Below, in pieces: positions 38,317 through 47,220 of a DNA stretch of 64,000 nt (its first letter is position 1; the number at the start of each line of letters is the position of its first letter). The notes under the pieces were generated by a model that was given only the letters and a program-made list of their open reading frames with translations, had not been told where the DNA came from and made no database searches. The position numbers were made by a program, and so were the translations under genes. The DNA is from Lysinibacillus sp. G4S2 (GTDB taxonomy: Bacteria > Bacillota > Bacilli > Bacillales_A > Planococcaceae), in assembly GCF_030348505.1 (NCBI RefSeq), contig NZ_JAUCFJ010000002.1:3786001-3850000 (forward strand), given 5' to 3'.

Positions 38317-39665
38317 TAATGTGAACCTCCTTCTTTTTCAAGTAACTGTAAAAATCCCTGTTCGTCCTTTGCTACTTGTTTTAAAACTTCTTTGACATTT
38401 GTGTATTTGGTTACCGTTACGGTTGATTGCATATGCATCGTTTCATCCTCAATGACAATGGATTTCCCTGGTAAAGCAAAATCAAGATGACCGTTAAAAC
38501 CAATAAATCCTAGAGCTCCCCTTAATCTCTCAACAGTTTGACTAGATTTCTTTGGAATTTCAGTAGATATAAAGGGTGGTAACGTCGCAGCTAATACATC
38601 CAGTGCATGAAGCATCGGTAACAATCGACCCTCGACTCTCGTTGTCATGTGTAATGCATGCTTTGAACGCTCAATTCTCATCGCCTCAATGATTTGAATC
38701 GAATCTCGGAAGCACACAGACTGTAGCTCTTGTTGAACAGCAGAAACGAGTACAGCATGCGACTTTCTAATATCTGTATTGTCATATAGCTTTCGTTCAA
38801 GTTCTAGATCTTCACCTTTTGTTGAACCTCTAGGAAATGTCCCTTCTGTTGGTGTCGCAATCACACGCTCACCTTTTACTCGAATAAGGCTTTCAGGAGA
38901 TGTTCCCAAGACAATATGATCCTCAAACTCTACATAATACATATAAGGAGCAGCATGTTTTTTACGCAATTGACGGTATAGCGCGAAAGCATCCCCTTGT
39001 AAATTTGCTAAAAAACGCTTTGACAGCATAACCCTTGTAATATCTTCATCCAAGTTAGCTTTGATAGAGGTAAGGGCTGTTGCAAATTGTTCATTCGTGG
39101 TCGTTTCGAGCGGTTGATAGCTACACGTTGTATCCTCGCCCTCTCTGCCCTTTAACAGTTGTTCTGCCAACTCCTCTAAATTTGGCTCTTTCTTTTCTGC
39201 ATCAATATTCGTATGAATTAACGTAACCTCGTCTGTTATGTGATCAAACACAATGACTGTCTCATACACATGAAAATGCACATCTGGTAGTTGCACTTTA
39301 TCCTGGGCTGTAGTTATTACCGACGTTATACCATGACCAACATAGCCAACAGCTCCGCCGGAAAACGGGAATTGTGTTGTATTGGAGATACGAGGCATTA
39401 GTCTCTTCAGCAAAACGAATAGGTCGCCTTTATGCGTATACGTTTTTCCAGTCTTGTATGAATATTCCTGAATCTCATCTCCAAAGCCTTTATATGTTTT
39501 TCTTGGATTAGCACCGATAAAAGAAAAGCGTCCTGCTCCCTCATGCTGTGCTGAACTCTCTAACAAAAATTTGCAATTGCCTTGTAAGCGTCTAAAAATT
39601 AAAATCGGCGTTAAAGAATCAGCATTAATGGTTTTCATTGTTGTTCTTGAACTCGTCGATAGCAT
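38316..39665 (-). CDS. trpE: Divergent anthranilate synthase component I-like protein
   Basis: 449 residues, about 50-65 shorter than typical TrpE. The N-terminal domain is recognisable: DSLTPILIF, the tryptophan-site CKFLLESSAQ and GRFSFIGANP. The chorismate-binding domain aligns through YMYYVEFEDHIVLGTSPESL, IERSKHALHMTTRVEG and GALGFIGFNGHLD. Several near-invariant blocks are altered: AGT-x-RG reads EGTFPRG, the DEKERAEH region reads YDNTDIRKSH, LVDL-x-RND reads LVSAVQQEL, and GAGIVADS reads STVTVTKY. Either it is inactive as anthranilate synthase or it uses different residues. The start at 39665 is chosen by spacing from AAAGGAG. It heads the trp operon. Confidence 0.82.
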   Translation of the reverse strand: MLSTSSRTTMKTINADSLTPILIFRRLQGNCKFLLESSAQHEGAGRFSFIGANPRKTYKGFGDEIQEYSYKTGKTYTHKGDLFVLLKRLMPRISNTTQFPFSGGAVGYVGHGITSVITTAQDKVQLPDVHFHVYETVIVFDHITDEVTLIHTNIDAEKKEPNLEELAEQLLKGREGEDTTCSYQPLETTTNEQFATALTSIKANLDEDITRVMLSKRFLANLQGDAFALYRQLRKKHAAPYMYYVEFEDHIVLGTSPESLIRVKGERVIATPTEGTFPRGSTKGEDLELERKLYDNTDIRKSHAVLVSAVQQELQSVCFRDSIQIIEAMRIERSKHALHMTTRVEGRLLPMLHALDVLAATLPPFISTEIPKKSSQTVERLRGALGFIGFNGHLDFALPGKSIVIEDETMHMQSTVTVTKYTNVKEVLKQVAKDEQGFLQLLEKEGGSH

Positions 39666-39768
39666 CGTTACCAAACTCCTTTTCCTAAAAATTCACTACC
39701 GTTTACTTACAAATGTTTAGCTGCTGAATCGGCTCTTGTTGAAAAAAGGATTATCATCATAGCGTAGA

Positions 39769-39879
39769 GTTGATTTCCGTTCCGGCCAGGCGCATTCCTG
39801 GGGGCGTCGGGGCGGCAATTGTTTTTTGCGCGAAAGCGAAGCGGCAGCAGCAAATGGTTTTTGCGCGAAAGCGAAGCAT
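39769..39879. repeat. REP-like palindrome and GCGAAAGCG repeats between the trp leader and trpE
   Basis: GTTGATTTCCGTTCCGGCCA (39769 onward) leads into two GCGCGAAAGCGAAGC units (about 39828 and 39860). The block separates the T-box terminator from the trpE start by about 230 bp. Confidence 0.75.
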
Positions 39880-39903
39880 TCATCCCCTTACAAATAAAAA
39901 CAA

Positions 39904-40190
39904 CAAAAAAAGTCCTCTGCAAAAAGGATTTTTCCTAATTGCAGAGGACGATCATGACCGCGTTGCCACCTCATATTAGAGCATATTTGCTCTCCCTTAT
40001 GTGCTCAGCCTTAGTTCGTCATTAAAACAGACATATGTAAACTAAAGTCAAAGCTCCCCTATAACGTGGGGAATCCGTTCGCTATTAGTAGAAGCGACTC
40101 TCATAAGTCCATTCACATAAGCTACAAATCAGTTCGCACCATCCACTGACTCTCTAAATTGCACACTTATGCTACTACTCTTATTCAACA
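39904..40190 (-). promoter_or_regulatory. Tryptophan T-box leader of the trp operon
   Basis: The minus strand has the T-box core GAGGTGGCAACGCGG (39957-39971). Its UGGC would pair with a GCCA end, as expected for tRNA-Trp. Stem III (AGAGCAAATATGCTCT) and the terminator GTCCTCTGCA...TGCAGAGGAC followed by a T-run (39910-39950) are clear. In Stem I, AATAAG and CATAAG pair with CTTATG repeats, and the specifier loop reads GTGAATGGACTTATG with UGG (Trp) in place. Readthrough would rise when tRNA-Trp is uncharged. Confidence 0.92.
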
Positions 40191-40194
40191 ATTT

Positions 40195-40247
40195 CTCAGC
40201 TATTCTCATCTAAACTCAGCTCATCTGTTCTAAGGCTGACCTCGCTC
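40195..40247 (-). promoter_or_regulatory. Candidate TRAP-binding (G/U)AG repeat in the trp leader
   Basis: On the minus strand GAG/UAG triplets fall at 40220, 40215, 40210, 40205, 40200 and 40195 (lowest plus-strand base of each), an exact 5-nt period. CAG at 40225, UAG at 40230, CAG at 40236 and GAG at 40241 and 40245 bring the total to 11 NAG triplets. From the predicted start near 40281 this covers roughly +35 to +87. The 11-repeat TRAP site of the B. subtilis trp leader has a similar number and position. It lies just upstream of T-box Stem I. Confidence 0.6.
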
Positions 40248-40287
40248 CCGAGACCTTCTACCTTGTATCGAACAAAAAGTTAGCCTT

Positions 40288-40316
40288 ATTCTAAGCCAAA
40301 CCACGGAAATTGTCAA
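40288..40316 (-). promoter_or_regulatory. trp operon promoter
   Basis: TTGACA (40311-40316), a 17-bp spacer and TAGAAT (40288-40293) on the minus strand, giving a start near 40281. Confidence 0.82.
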
Positions 40317-40519
40317 TCAATTCAGATAAAAAAGCGAAAATATTAGAAAAATTTCATAGTTATATATAAAGGAGAATTTACCCTTTCCATTTTACGTAAA
40401 ACGGGATTAAAACTGCCTACTTTTGAGTAATTTTCAAGTATTGACCTTAAAAAAATATCAAGTTATAGTAATTTCAGAACTTGGATTCTCTAATACAATT
40501 AAAGAAAGTAGGAACGAAT

Positions 40520-42208
40520 ATGTCCGTTCGTAAAAAACTAAATATCGGCTTTATCTCACTCACTTGTTTACTTTTAGTATCAAGTATTATTTCATTAATA
40601 CAATTCAAGTCGGTTGAGGGAGATATAATAGAGGTACTTGATCACAGAATCGTGCAAATCCGATTAACAGAGAAAATACAACAGGAGCTTGCCTCACAAG
40701 GGCTATTTTTAAACGCTTATATTCTAAGTAATAAGGATGAAGAGACAAAAGAAACTTTAGATCATTATAATAAAGTATTGCCCGAAACGATTAAGGAACT
40801 TTCAGGCATTGTTCGTTCCGATTACACAAAAAATATTATGCAGCAAGTAACTGAATTACAGAAAGATTTACTTACAAGCTCTGATAAAGCTGTACAAGCA
40901 TTCAATAATGGAAATACAGACTTAGCATTGTCATACATAAATAAAGAAGTTTCAAAAAGCAGTGACGAAATTTACTTTCTAACTAGTGATTTATTAGATT
41001 ATCATGATAAACAGATTGCAAAAGTTAAAACAAGTGTTGTCAAAACAGTTACACGAGCTATTATTATTTCTATTGTCATACTTATTTTAAGTGCGATTGT
41101 TGGTTTATATTTTATGTATTTTGTAAAAAGCTACATCACACAACCGCTTCTTAAAGTGATTGACGCAGCCGATACATTAGCAAAAGGCGATTTAACGATT
41201 GCTCAACTTGAACATAACTCTAAAGATGAAATTGGTACACTTGCAGTAGCAGTTAATAAATTAAAACAAAACTTATCTGTATTAATAAAAAATGTTCAGG
41301 ACAACGCTACACATTTATCTGCTGCGTCTGAAGAACTTTCCGCAAGCACAGAAGAAGTGACAGCAACTTCAAATGACATTGCTCATCGTGTACAAGATAC
41401 GACAAATCATTTATCTTCGGCTGCTAGTGTCTCTCAGCAAAGTGCGATAGCTATGGATGAAACAGCTACTGGTGTACAACGAATTGCTGAAGCTACACAA
41501 ACTTTGCATCACAGTGCCATGAATATGACACAACTTGCCCATACAGGAGGCAAAACGATTACAACGGCTAAAGAACAGATGGATACCATTTCTGAGACTA
41601 CTACTCAAATTGCCGATTTAACGCAGAAGCTAAGTAAGCAATCTGAAGAAATTGGACAAATTACAAAAGTGATTACTACGATTACTGAACAAACAAATTT
41701 ACTAGCACTGAATGCTGCCATCGAAGCAGCACGAGCTGGTGAGCACGGGAAAGGCTTCGCGGTAGTAGCAGATGAGGTACGAAAGCTTGCAGAGGAATCA
41801 CATCAATCTGCCGGTCAAATTGTCGCCCTCACAAATGAAATTCAAACGGATACACGCAATGTAGCAGCTGCTGTTGACGCAGGATTAGCATCTGTACAGG
41901 ATGGCGTAGCGAAAATTCACGAAGCAGGGGATGCATTCTATTCCATTACAGAATCTGTTCAAACATTTACCGATCAAATTGAAGATATTTCAGCCACTTC
42001 AGAACAGATTTCAGCAAGTGCTGAAGAAGTAGCTGCCTCTGTAACAGAAATTGCAAATGGCGCGAACGTTTCAGCGGGAAATGCAAAAATCATCGCTGAA
42101 GCAGTAGATGAGCAAGCAGCAACCATGCAGCAAGTTAATGAAGTAGCAGAAGAATTAAGCAACAACGCCCAGCAACTGCAGTCTTTACTACAACAATTTA
42201 AACTTTAA
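40520..42208 (+). CDS. Methyl-accepting chemotaxis protein
   Basis: 562 residues. TM1 (about 9-30), an extracellular four-helix-bundle sensor (about 31-178), TM2 (about 181-204), HAMP (about 205-260) and a long cytoplasmic signalling domain ending near the C-terminus. The kinase-contact tip is [20 protein letters not shown] followed by [18 protein letters not shown]. The start at 40520 has GTAGGAACG upstream; an earlier in-frame TTG has no ribosome site. It has its own terminator and lies between the trp leader and the large repeat array. The ligand is not predictable. Confidence 0.93.
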   Translation: MSVRKKLNIGFISLTCLLLVSSIISLIQFKSVEGDIIEVLDHRIVQIRLTEKIQQELASQGLFLNAYILSNKDEETKETLDHYNKVLPETIKELSGIVRSDYTKNIMQQVTELQKDLLTSSDKAVQAFNNGNTDLALSYINKEVSKSSDEIYFLTSDLLDYHDKQIAKVKTSVVKTVTRAIIISIVILILSAIVGLYFMYFVKSYITQPLLKVIDAADTLAKGDLTIAQLEHNSKDEIGTLAVAVNKLKQNLSVLIKNVQDNATHLSAASEELSASTEEVTATSNDIAHRVQDTTNHLSSAASVSQQSAIAMDETATGVQRIAEATQTLHHSAMNMTQLAHTGGKTITTAKEQMDTISETTTQIADLTQKLSKQSEEIGQITKVITTITEQTNLLALNAAIEAARAGEHGKGFAVVADEVRKLAEESHQSAGQIVALTNEIQTDTRNVAAAVDAGLASVQDGVAKIHEAGDAFYSITESVQTFTDQIEDISATSEQISASAEEVAASVTEIANGANVSAGNAKIIAEAVDEQAATMQQVNEVAEELSNNAQQLQSLLQQFKL

Positions 42209-42217
42209 CAGACAAAA

Positions 42218-42269
42218 CTAAAAGAATCTGTTGCTTTCCTATGAGAGCAAGCAGATTCTTTTGTTTTTT
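42218..42269 (+). terminator. Chemoreceptor gene terminator
   Basis: AAAAGAATCTGTTGCT pairs with AGCAAGCAGATTCTTTT and ends in GTTTTTT. Confidence 0.87.
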
Positions 42270-42317
42270 ATTAAAAAGGTTTTGCTTTCTATGATGGGAT
42301 TGAAGAGGAATCCTTCT

Positions 42318-44138
42318 GTTCGGCTTTTCTATCCGTCGCTCTTACTCTTTTATCCGTCATTTTGACTCATCTATCCGTCGCTTTGGCTCTTCTATCCGTC
42401 ACTTTGGCTTTTATCCGTCGCTCTTGCTCTTCTATCCGTCACTTCGCCTTTCCTATCCGTCGCTCTTACTCTTCTATCCGTCACTTTGTCTTTTATCCGT
42501 CACTTCGGCTTTTCTATCCATCGCTTCGACTCTTCTATCCGTCACTTCGGCTCTTCTATCCGTCGCTTTGGCTCTTTTATCCGTCACTTTGGCTTTTATC
42601 CGTCGCTTTGGCTCTTTTATCCGTCACTTTGACTTTTATCCGTCGCTTCGACTCTTCTATCCGTCGCTTTGGCTCTTTTATCCGTCACTTTGACTTTTAT
42701 CCGTCACTTTGACTTTTATCCGTCGCTTCGACTCTTCTATCCGTCGCTTTGGCTCTTTTATCCGTCACTTCGGCTCTTCTATCCGTCGCTCTTACTCTTT
42801 TATCCGTCACTTTGACTTTTATCCGTCGCTTCGACTCTTCTATCCGTCGCTTTGGCTCTTTTATCCGTCGCTTTGGCTCTTTTATCCGTCACTTTGACTT
42901 CTATCCGTCGCTTCGGCTCTTTTATCCGTCGCTCTTGCTCTTCTATCCGTCACTTCGGCTCTTCTATCTGTCGCTCTTACTCTTCTATCCGTCACTTTGA
43001 CTTTTATCCGTCGCTCTTGCTTTCCTATCCATCGCTCTTACTCTTTTATCCGTCACTTCGCCTTTCCTATCCGTCGCTCTCACTCTTTTATCCGTCACTT
43101 TGACTTTTATCCATCACTTCGGCTCTTCTATCCGTCGCTTTAGCTTTTCTATCCGTCACTTCGGCTCTTCTATCCGTCACTTTGACTTTTATCCGTCGCT
43201 TCGACTCTTCTATCCGTCGCTTTGGCTCTTTTATCCGTCGCTCTTACTCTTTTATCCGTCACTTTGTCTTTTCTATCCATCGCTTTGGCTTTTCTATCCG
43301 TCGCTTTGGCTTTTATCCGTCGCTCTTACTCTTTTATCCGTCACTTTGACTTTTATCCGTCGCTTTGGCTCTTCTATCCGTCACTTTGACTTTTATCCGT
43401 CGCTTCGACTCTTCTATCCGTCACTTTGGCTCTTCTATCCGTCACTTCGGCTCTTCTATCCGTCACTTCGGCTCTTCTATCCGTCACTTCGGCTCTTCTA
43501 TCCGTCACTTCGGCTCTTCTATCCGTCACTTCGGCTCTTCTATCCGTCGTCACTTTGGCTTTTATCCGTCGCTCTTGCTCTTCTATCCGTCACTTCGCCT
43601 TTCCTATCCGGCGCTCTTACTCTTCTATCCGTCACTTTGGCTTTTATCCGTCACTTCGGCTTTTCTATCCATCGCTTCGACTCTTCTATCCGTCACTTCG
43701 GCTCTTCTATCCGTCACTTCGGCTTTTCTATCCATCGCTTCGACTCTTCTATCCGTCACTTTGGCTCTTCTATCCGTCACTTCGGCTCTTCTATCCGTCG
43801 CTTCGACTCTTCTATCCGTCGCTTTGGCTCTTTTATCCGTCACTTTGGCTTTTATCCGTCACTTCGCCTTTCCTATCCGGCGCTCTTACTCTTCTATCCG
43901 TCACTTTGGCTTTTATCCGTCGCTCTTGCTCTTTTATCCGTCACTTTGACTCTTCTATCCGTCGCTTCGGGCTCTTCTATCCGTCACTTTGCCTTTTCTA
44001 TCCGTCACTCTTGCTCTTTTATCCGTCACTTTGACTCTTCTATCCGTCGCTTCGGCTCTTTTATCCGTCGCTCTTGCTCTTCTATCCGTCACTTCGGCTC
44101 TTCTATCCATCGCTCTTACTCTTTTATCCGTCACTTTA
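42318..44138. repeat. Large degenerate tandem array, TATCCGTC unit, about 90 units
   Basis: About 1.8 kb of units beginning TATCCGTC or TATCCATC. Most are 21 bp (for example TATCCGTCACTTCGGCTCTTC) with interspersed 19-bp variants lacking two bases. Variant middles include CGCTCTTACT, CACTTTGAC, CGCTTTGGCT and CGCTTCGACT. A block of about 150 bp at 42403-42553 recurs almost exactly at 43553-43705, and five identical units run in a row near 43440-43545. The plus strand is C/T-rich. Long ORFs on both strands arise because 21 is a multiple of three and the unit lacks stops; none has a real start site. Confidence 0.95.
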
Positions 44139-44149
44139 ATTTTCCACAT

Positions 44150-44186
44150 AAAAAAAACAGGGAAAGAAATTTATTCTTTCCCTGCT
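44150..44186 (-). terminator. secDF terminator
   Basis: On the minus strand CAGGGAAAGAA pairs with TTCTTTCCCTG and is followed by TTTTTTTT. It separates secDF from the repeat array. Confidence 0.9.
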
Positions 44187-44204
44187 TCGTATTAAAAGCT
44201 GATG

Positions 44205-46472
44205 TTAAACAGTAGGCTCATCAGTTCCCCATTGTTTTTTCTCTTTTTTGTGAATCTGACCATCTGATTTTTTCATTTCACGAACTTTTAATGAATACCA
44301 GATTTGTGCAGCAATACAGATTGATGAATACATACCTGTTATTAAACCGATTAATAAAGCAATTGAGAAGTTTTGAATCGATGGTGCACCTAAAATAAGA
44401 AGTGCCACTGTAACGATAATAACCGTTAACACTGTGTTAACAGATCGACCCATCGTTTGACGAAGTGATTTGTTAACAATATCTGCCAATACTTCGCGGT
44501 CCTTAATTGTATCATATCGATTTAAGTTCTCACGCATTCGGTCAAATGTAACAATCGTATCATTAATAGAGTAACCGACAATCGTCAGTACAGCAGCAAT
44601 GAACGTAATATCGACTTCTAAGCGCATAAAACTAAATACAGCAACAATCAAGAATACGTCATGAACTAACGAGGCAATTGCCCCAACACCCATGCGCCAC
44701 TCGAAACGAACCGCTACGTAAATAATGATACCGATAGCCGCAATAGATAATCCTTTTATCGCATTTTTCACAAGCTCTTTACCGACAGTTGGTGATACAG
44801 TACTTACCCCGGGTTCAGTACCAAATTTCTCGCCTGCTTCTTTTTTGTATTTTAAAATTTCAGCTTGTGATAGGTCATCTTTATAACGGATAACCGCAGC
44901 GTTACTCTTCTCACCTGTAAGAACGATATCTTCAGATGGGAAGCCAATACTATTTATATATTTAGATACTTCTTCTTTAGTCAACGTATGGTCTGCTTCA
45001 ATTTGAACACGAGTACCACTTGAGAAATCAATACCAAGGTTTAAGCGGAAAATACCAATGACCACTAAACCAGCCACTAAAATAGCTAATGAGAATGTAT
45101 AGAATTTCTTACGGTTGTGCACAAAATCAAAACGATCGAATTTCGTTGATAAATCTAATGTACCGATATTTTCATCTAAGCTATGCTGTTTAGATTTTGC
45201 AATACCAAACCATGCTGGATTGTTGAAATATCCGCTGTTGACAAGTAAACCTAATAGTACACGAGAACCCCAAACAGCTGTTAGGAAGCTTAGTAAAATA
45301 CTGATAATTAAAGTTGTTGCAAACCCTTTAACTGAACTTGTCCCGAATTGGAATAGTACAGCCGCTGCTAATAATGTAGTTAGCTGTGCATCGATAATCG
45401 CTGATAGAGACTGCTTTGAACCAATCTGGAATGCTTGTTTAACCGAATAACCGACACGTAGTTCTTCACGAATACGTTCTGCGGCTAGAATATTCGCATC
45501 TACCGCCATCCCTATACCAAGCACGATAGCTGCAATCCCTGGAAGTGTTAACACTGCATTAATCCAGCCGAACACAACTAATACTAGGAAAGTGAAAATA
45601 GTAAGTGTAATGATGGAAATAAAGCCAGGTAAACGGTAATAGAATAGCATAAAGAAGAAGATAATTATTACGCCAACAATACCTGCGAAGACTGTACTCT
45701 TCAATGCTTCATCACCGAATTGTGCACCAACTGAAGTAGAATAAATTTCTGTAAGCTTTACAGGAAGTGCTCCAGCATTTAAAATTCCTGATAAATTTTT
45801 TGTTTCTTCAACTGAGAAGTTACCGCTAATCATGACATCTGTTGTATTTAATGTTTGGGTAACTTGTGCAGCAGATGCATAACGAGGCTTCGCTTTTTGT
45901 GATTCGGCTTTATATGAATCAACACCCTCTTCAAAGTCTAACCATATAACGAGTAAGTTTTCACCTGGTGGTTTCGCCGCAATTTCACTTGTAACATCGG
46001 CAAATTTTTTCGCATCCTTTAACGTTAGCGATACAATTGGACGATTTTGCTGATCAAAGGAATCCTTGGCGCCACCTGGCTTTAAGTCATTACCATCTAG
46101 CAATACATTGTCATTGACATCACGAATTGTTAAATTCGCAGAAGTAGACAATAGTTTACGTGCGGATTCTTGATCTTCAACACCAGCTAATTGCACACGA
46201 ATACGGTTGTTGTCTTCAACCACAATGCTCGGTTCACTTACCCCGATCGCATTTACACGTTCACCGAGTGCAGTTGCAGTTGCTGCCATAACATCCTGTG
46301 TAATTTTTTGTCCTTCTTTTAATTCTGTAACCTCATAAAGAACCTCAAACCCGCCCTGTAAGTCAAGACCAAGCTTAATGTCCTTTAAGACGCCGCCTAC
46401 AGTCGTACCAATGGTTGCTGTAAAGATCACCAAAAGCAGTACGAATGCCACTATACGACTTTTTAGTTTCAT
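44205..46472 (-). CDS. secDF: Fused protein translocase subunit SecDF
   Basis: 755 residues. SecD and SecF are joined in one chain, as in B. subtilis. There are two halves of six membrane segments each. Signature DLQGGFEVLYEV follows TM1 (about 37-48), the large extracellular P1 domain covers about 55-260, and the SecF half starts near 455 with NLGIDFSSGTRVQIE. GMAVDANILAAERIREEL and YSINDTIVTFDRMREN are the conserved membrane motifs. It uses the proton gradient to help complete protein export through SecYEG. Confidence 0.96.
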   Translation of the reverse strand: MKLKSRIVAFVLLLVIFTATIGTTVGGVLKDIKLGLDLQGGFEVLYEVTELKEGQKITQDVMAATATALGERVNAIGVSEPSIVVEDNNRIRVQLAGVEDQESARKLLSTSANLTIRDVNDNVLLDGNDLKPGGAKDSFDQQNRPIVSLTLKDAKKFADVTSEIAAKPPGENLLVIWLDFEEGVDSYKAESQKAKPRYASAAQVTQTLNTTDVMISGNFSVEETKNLSGILNAGALPVKLTEIYSTSVGAQFGDEALKSTVFAGIVGVIIIFFFMLFYYRLPGFISIITLTIFTFLVLVVFGWINAVLTLPGIAAIVLGIGMAVDANILAAERIREELRVGYSVKQAFQIGSKQSLSAIIDAQLTTLLAAAVLFQFGTSSVKGFATTLIISILLSFLTAVWGSRVLLGLLVNSGYFNNPAWFGIAKSKQHSLDENIGTLDLSTKFDRFDFVHNRKKFYTFSLAILVAGLVVIGIFRLNLGIDFSSGTRVQIEADHTLTKEEVSKYINSIGFPSEDIVLTGEKSNAAVIRYKDDLSQAEILKYKKEAGEKFGTEPGVSTVSPTVGKELVKNAIKGLSIAAIGIIIYVAVRFEWRMGVGAIASLVHDVFLIVAVFSFMRLEVDITFIAAVLTIVGYSINDTIVTFDRMRENLNRYDTIKDREVLADIVNKSLRQTMGRSVNTVLTVIIVTVALLILGAPSIQNFSIALLIGLITGMYSSICIAAQIWYSLKVREMKKSDGQIHKKEKKQWGTDEPTV

Positions 46473-46818
46473 TTATAAATCCTCCTCGAATAGGTGTAAG
46501 GCCATTCCTTACACTACAAACAAGTATAATAGCAATTCCTTTTGAAACGTTATTCCTCCTTTTCCTTAGAATAATGTTGCCTGTGCTTCAAAAAGGTTGC
46601 TCTACTTATTTCAATCGTTCATAACGCGCAAATTTATCCCTATGTATATAGGTGTTAAGCCTCCAACTTCAGATAAGAAGAAAAAGGAGGGTTTTCAGTA
46701 AAAATATTTTTTACAAATAAAAAAAGCGCAACACACTCATTATGAAACACGTTGCGCTTGCTGTCAATTCAACACTTTTAGTATTCTTTTATTATTTGAC
46801 AAATTTCACACAGTCTTC
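46473..46818. other. Intergenic region between secDF and comN
   Basis: 346 bp without a gene. It contains the comN terminator (46719-46761). The remainder is AT-rich and presumably holds the secDF promoter, which I could not assign with confidence. Confidence 0.4.
46719..46761 (-). terminator. comN terminator
   Basis: On the minus strand AAGCGCAAC pairs with GTTGCGCTT, followed by TTTTTT. Confidence 0.85.
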
Positions 46819-47127
46819 TTAAATTTTTACCGGACCAAGTAGCATTTTTAACTCTTCTGTATTCAAGTCTGTAAACCAATCATTGCTTTGTAAAAATTCT
46901 ACTTGATTAAATGATACGATATCGGACGGTGATATCGCAAAAATAGTGGCGATAATTTCATGTAAACGTAATTGTTCAATATTTTTTTTGCGCCATTTTT
47001 TCTCCACACAATAGCGCCATAGTTCTTCTGCTGTAATCGCATCGTATTGATAATGTTTACACTCTTCTATCTTACTATCAATTGCAGGACGAATTTTTTC
47101 AAATAGTTGCTCATGTTGGATACTCAT
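46819..47127 (-). CDS. comN: Post-transcriptional regulator ComN
   Basis: 102 residues of the ComN/YrzD family. Features are the N-terminal helical region (FEKIRPAIDSKIEECKHYQY) and ITAEELWRYCVEKKWRKK, with LHEIIATIFAISPSDIVSFN typical of the family. In B. subtilis ComN promotes comE mRNA accumulation and interacts with DivIVA at division sites. Its place between secDF and spoVB is the conserved one, which carries much of the identification. Confidence 0.82.
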   Translation of the reverse strand: MSIQHEQLFEKIRPAIDSKIEECKHYQYDAITAEELWRYCVEKKWRKKNIEQLRLHEIIATIFAISPSDIVSFNQVEFLQSNDWFTDLNTEELKMLLGPVKI

Positions 47128-47220
47128 TTTGAATCATCTCCAATCAAAGTTGTATCGTAAGACATGTTTGCATACAAATAGTGTAAATGAATTTTTGTGG
47201 CTTGAGAAGGGACGGATGGC

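Noticed and set aside
42318..44138. CRISPR array
   Set aside because: Units are contiguous 19-21 bp repeats with no unique spacers of constant length and no cas genes nearby.
43100..44215. Long open reading frame of 371 codons in the repeat array
   Set aside because: It is a translation of the 21-bp unit in a stop-free frame (heptapeptide RHFGSSI-like). Equally long frames exist in the other phases and on the other strand. No ribosome site or non-repeat domain is present, and 19-bp variants shift the frame freely.
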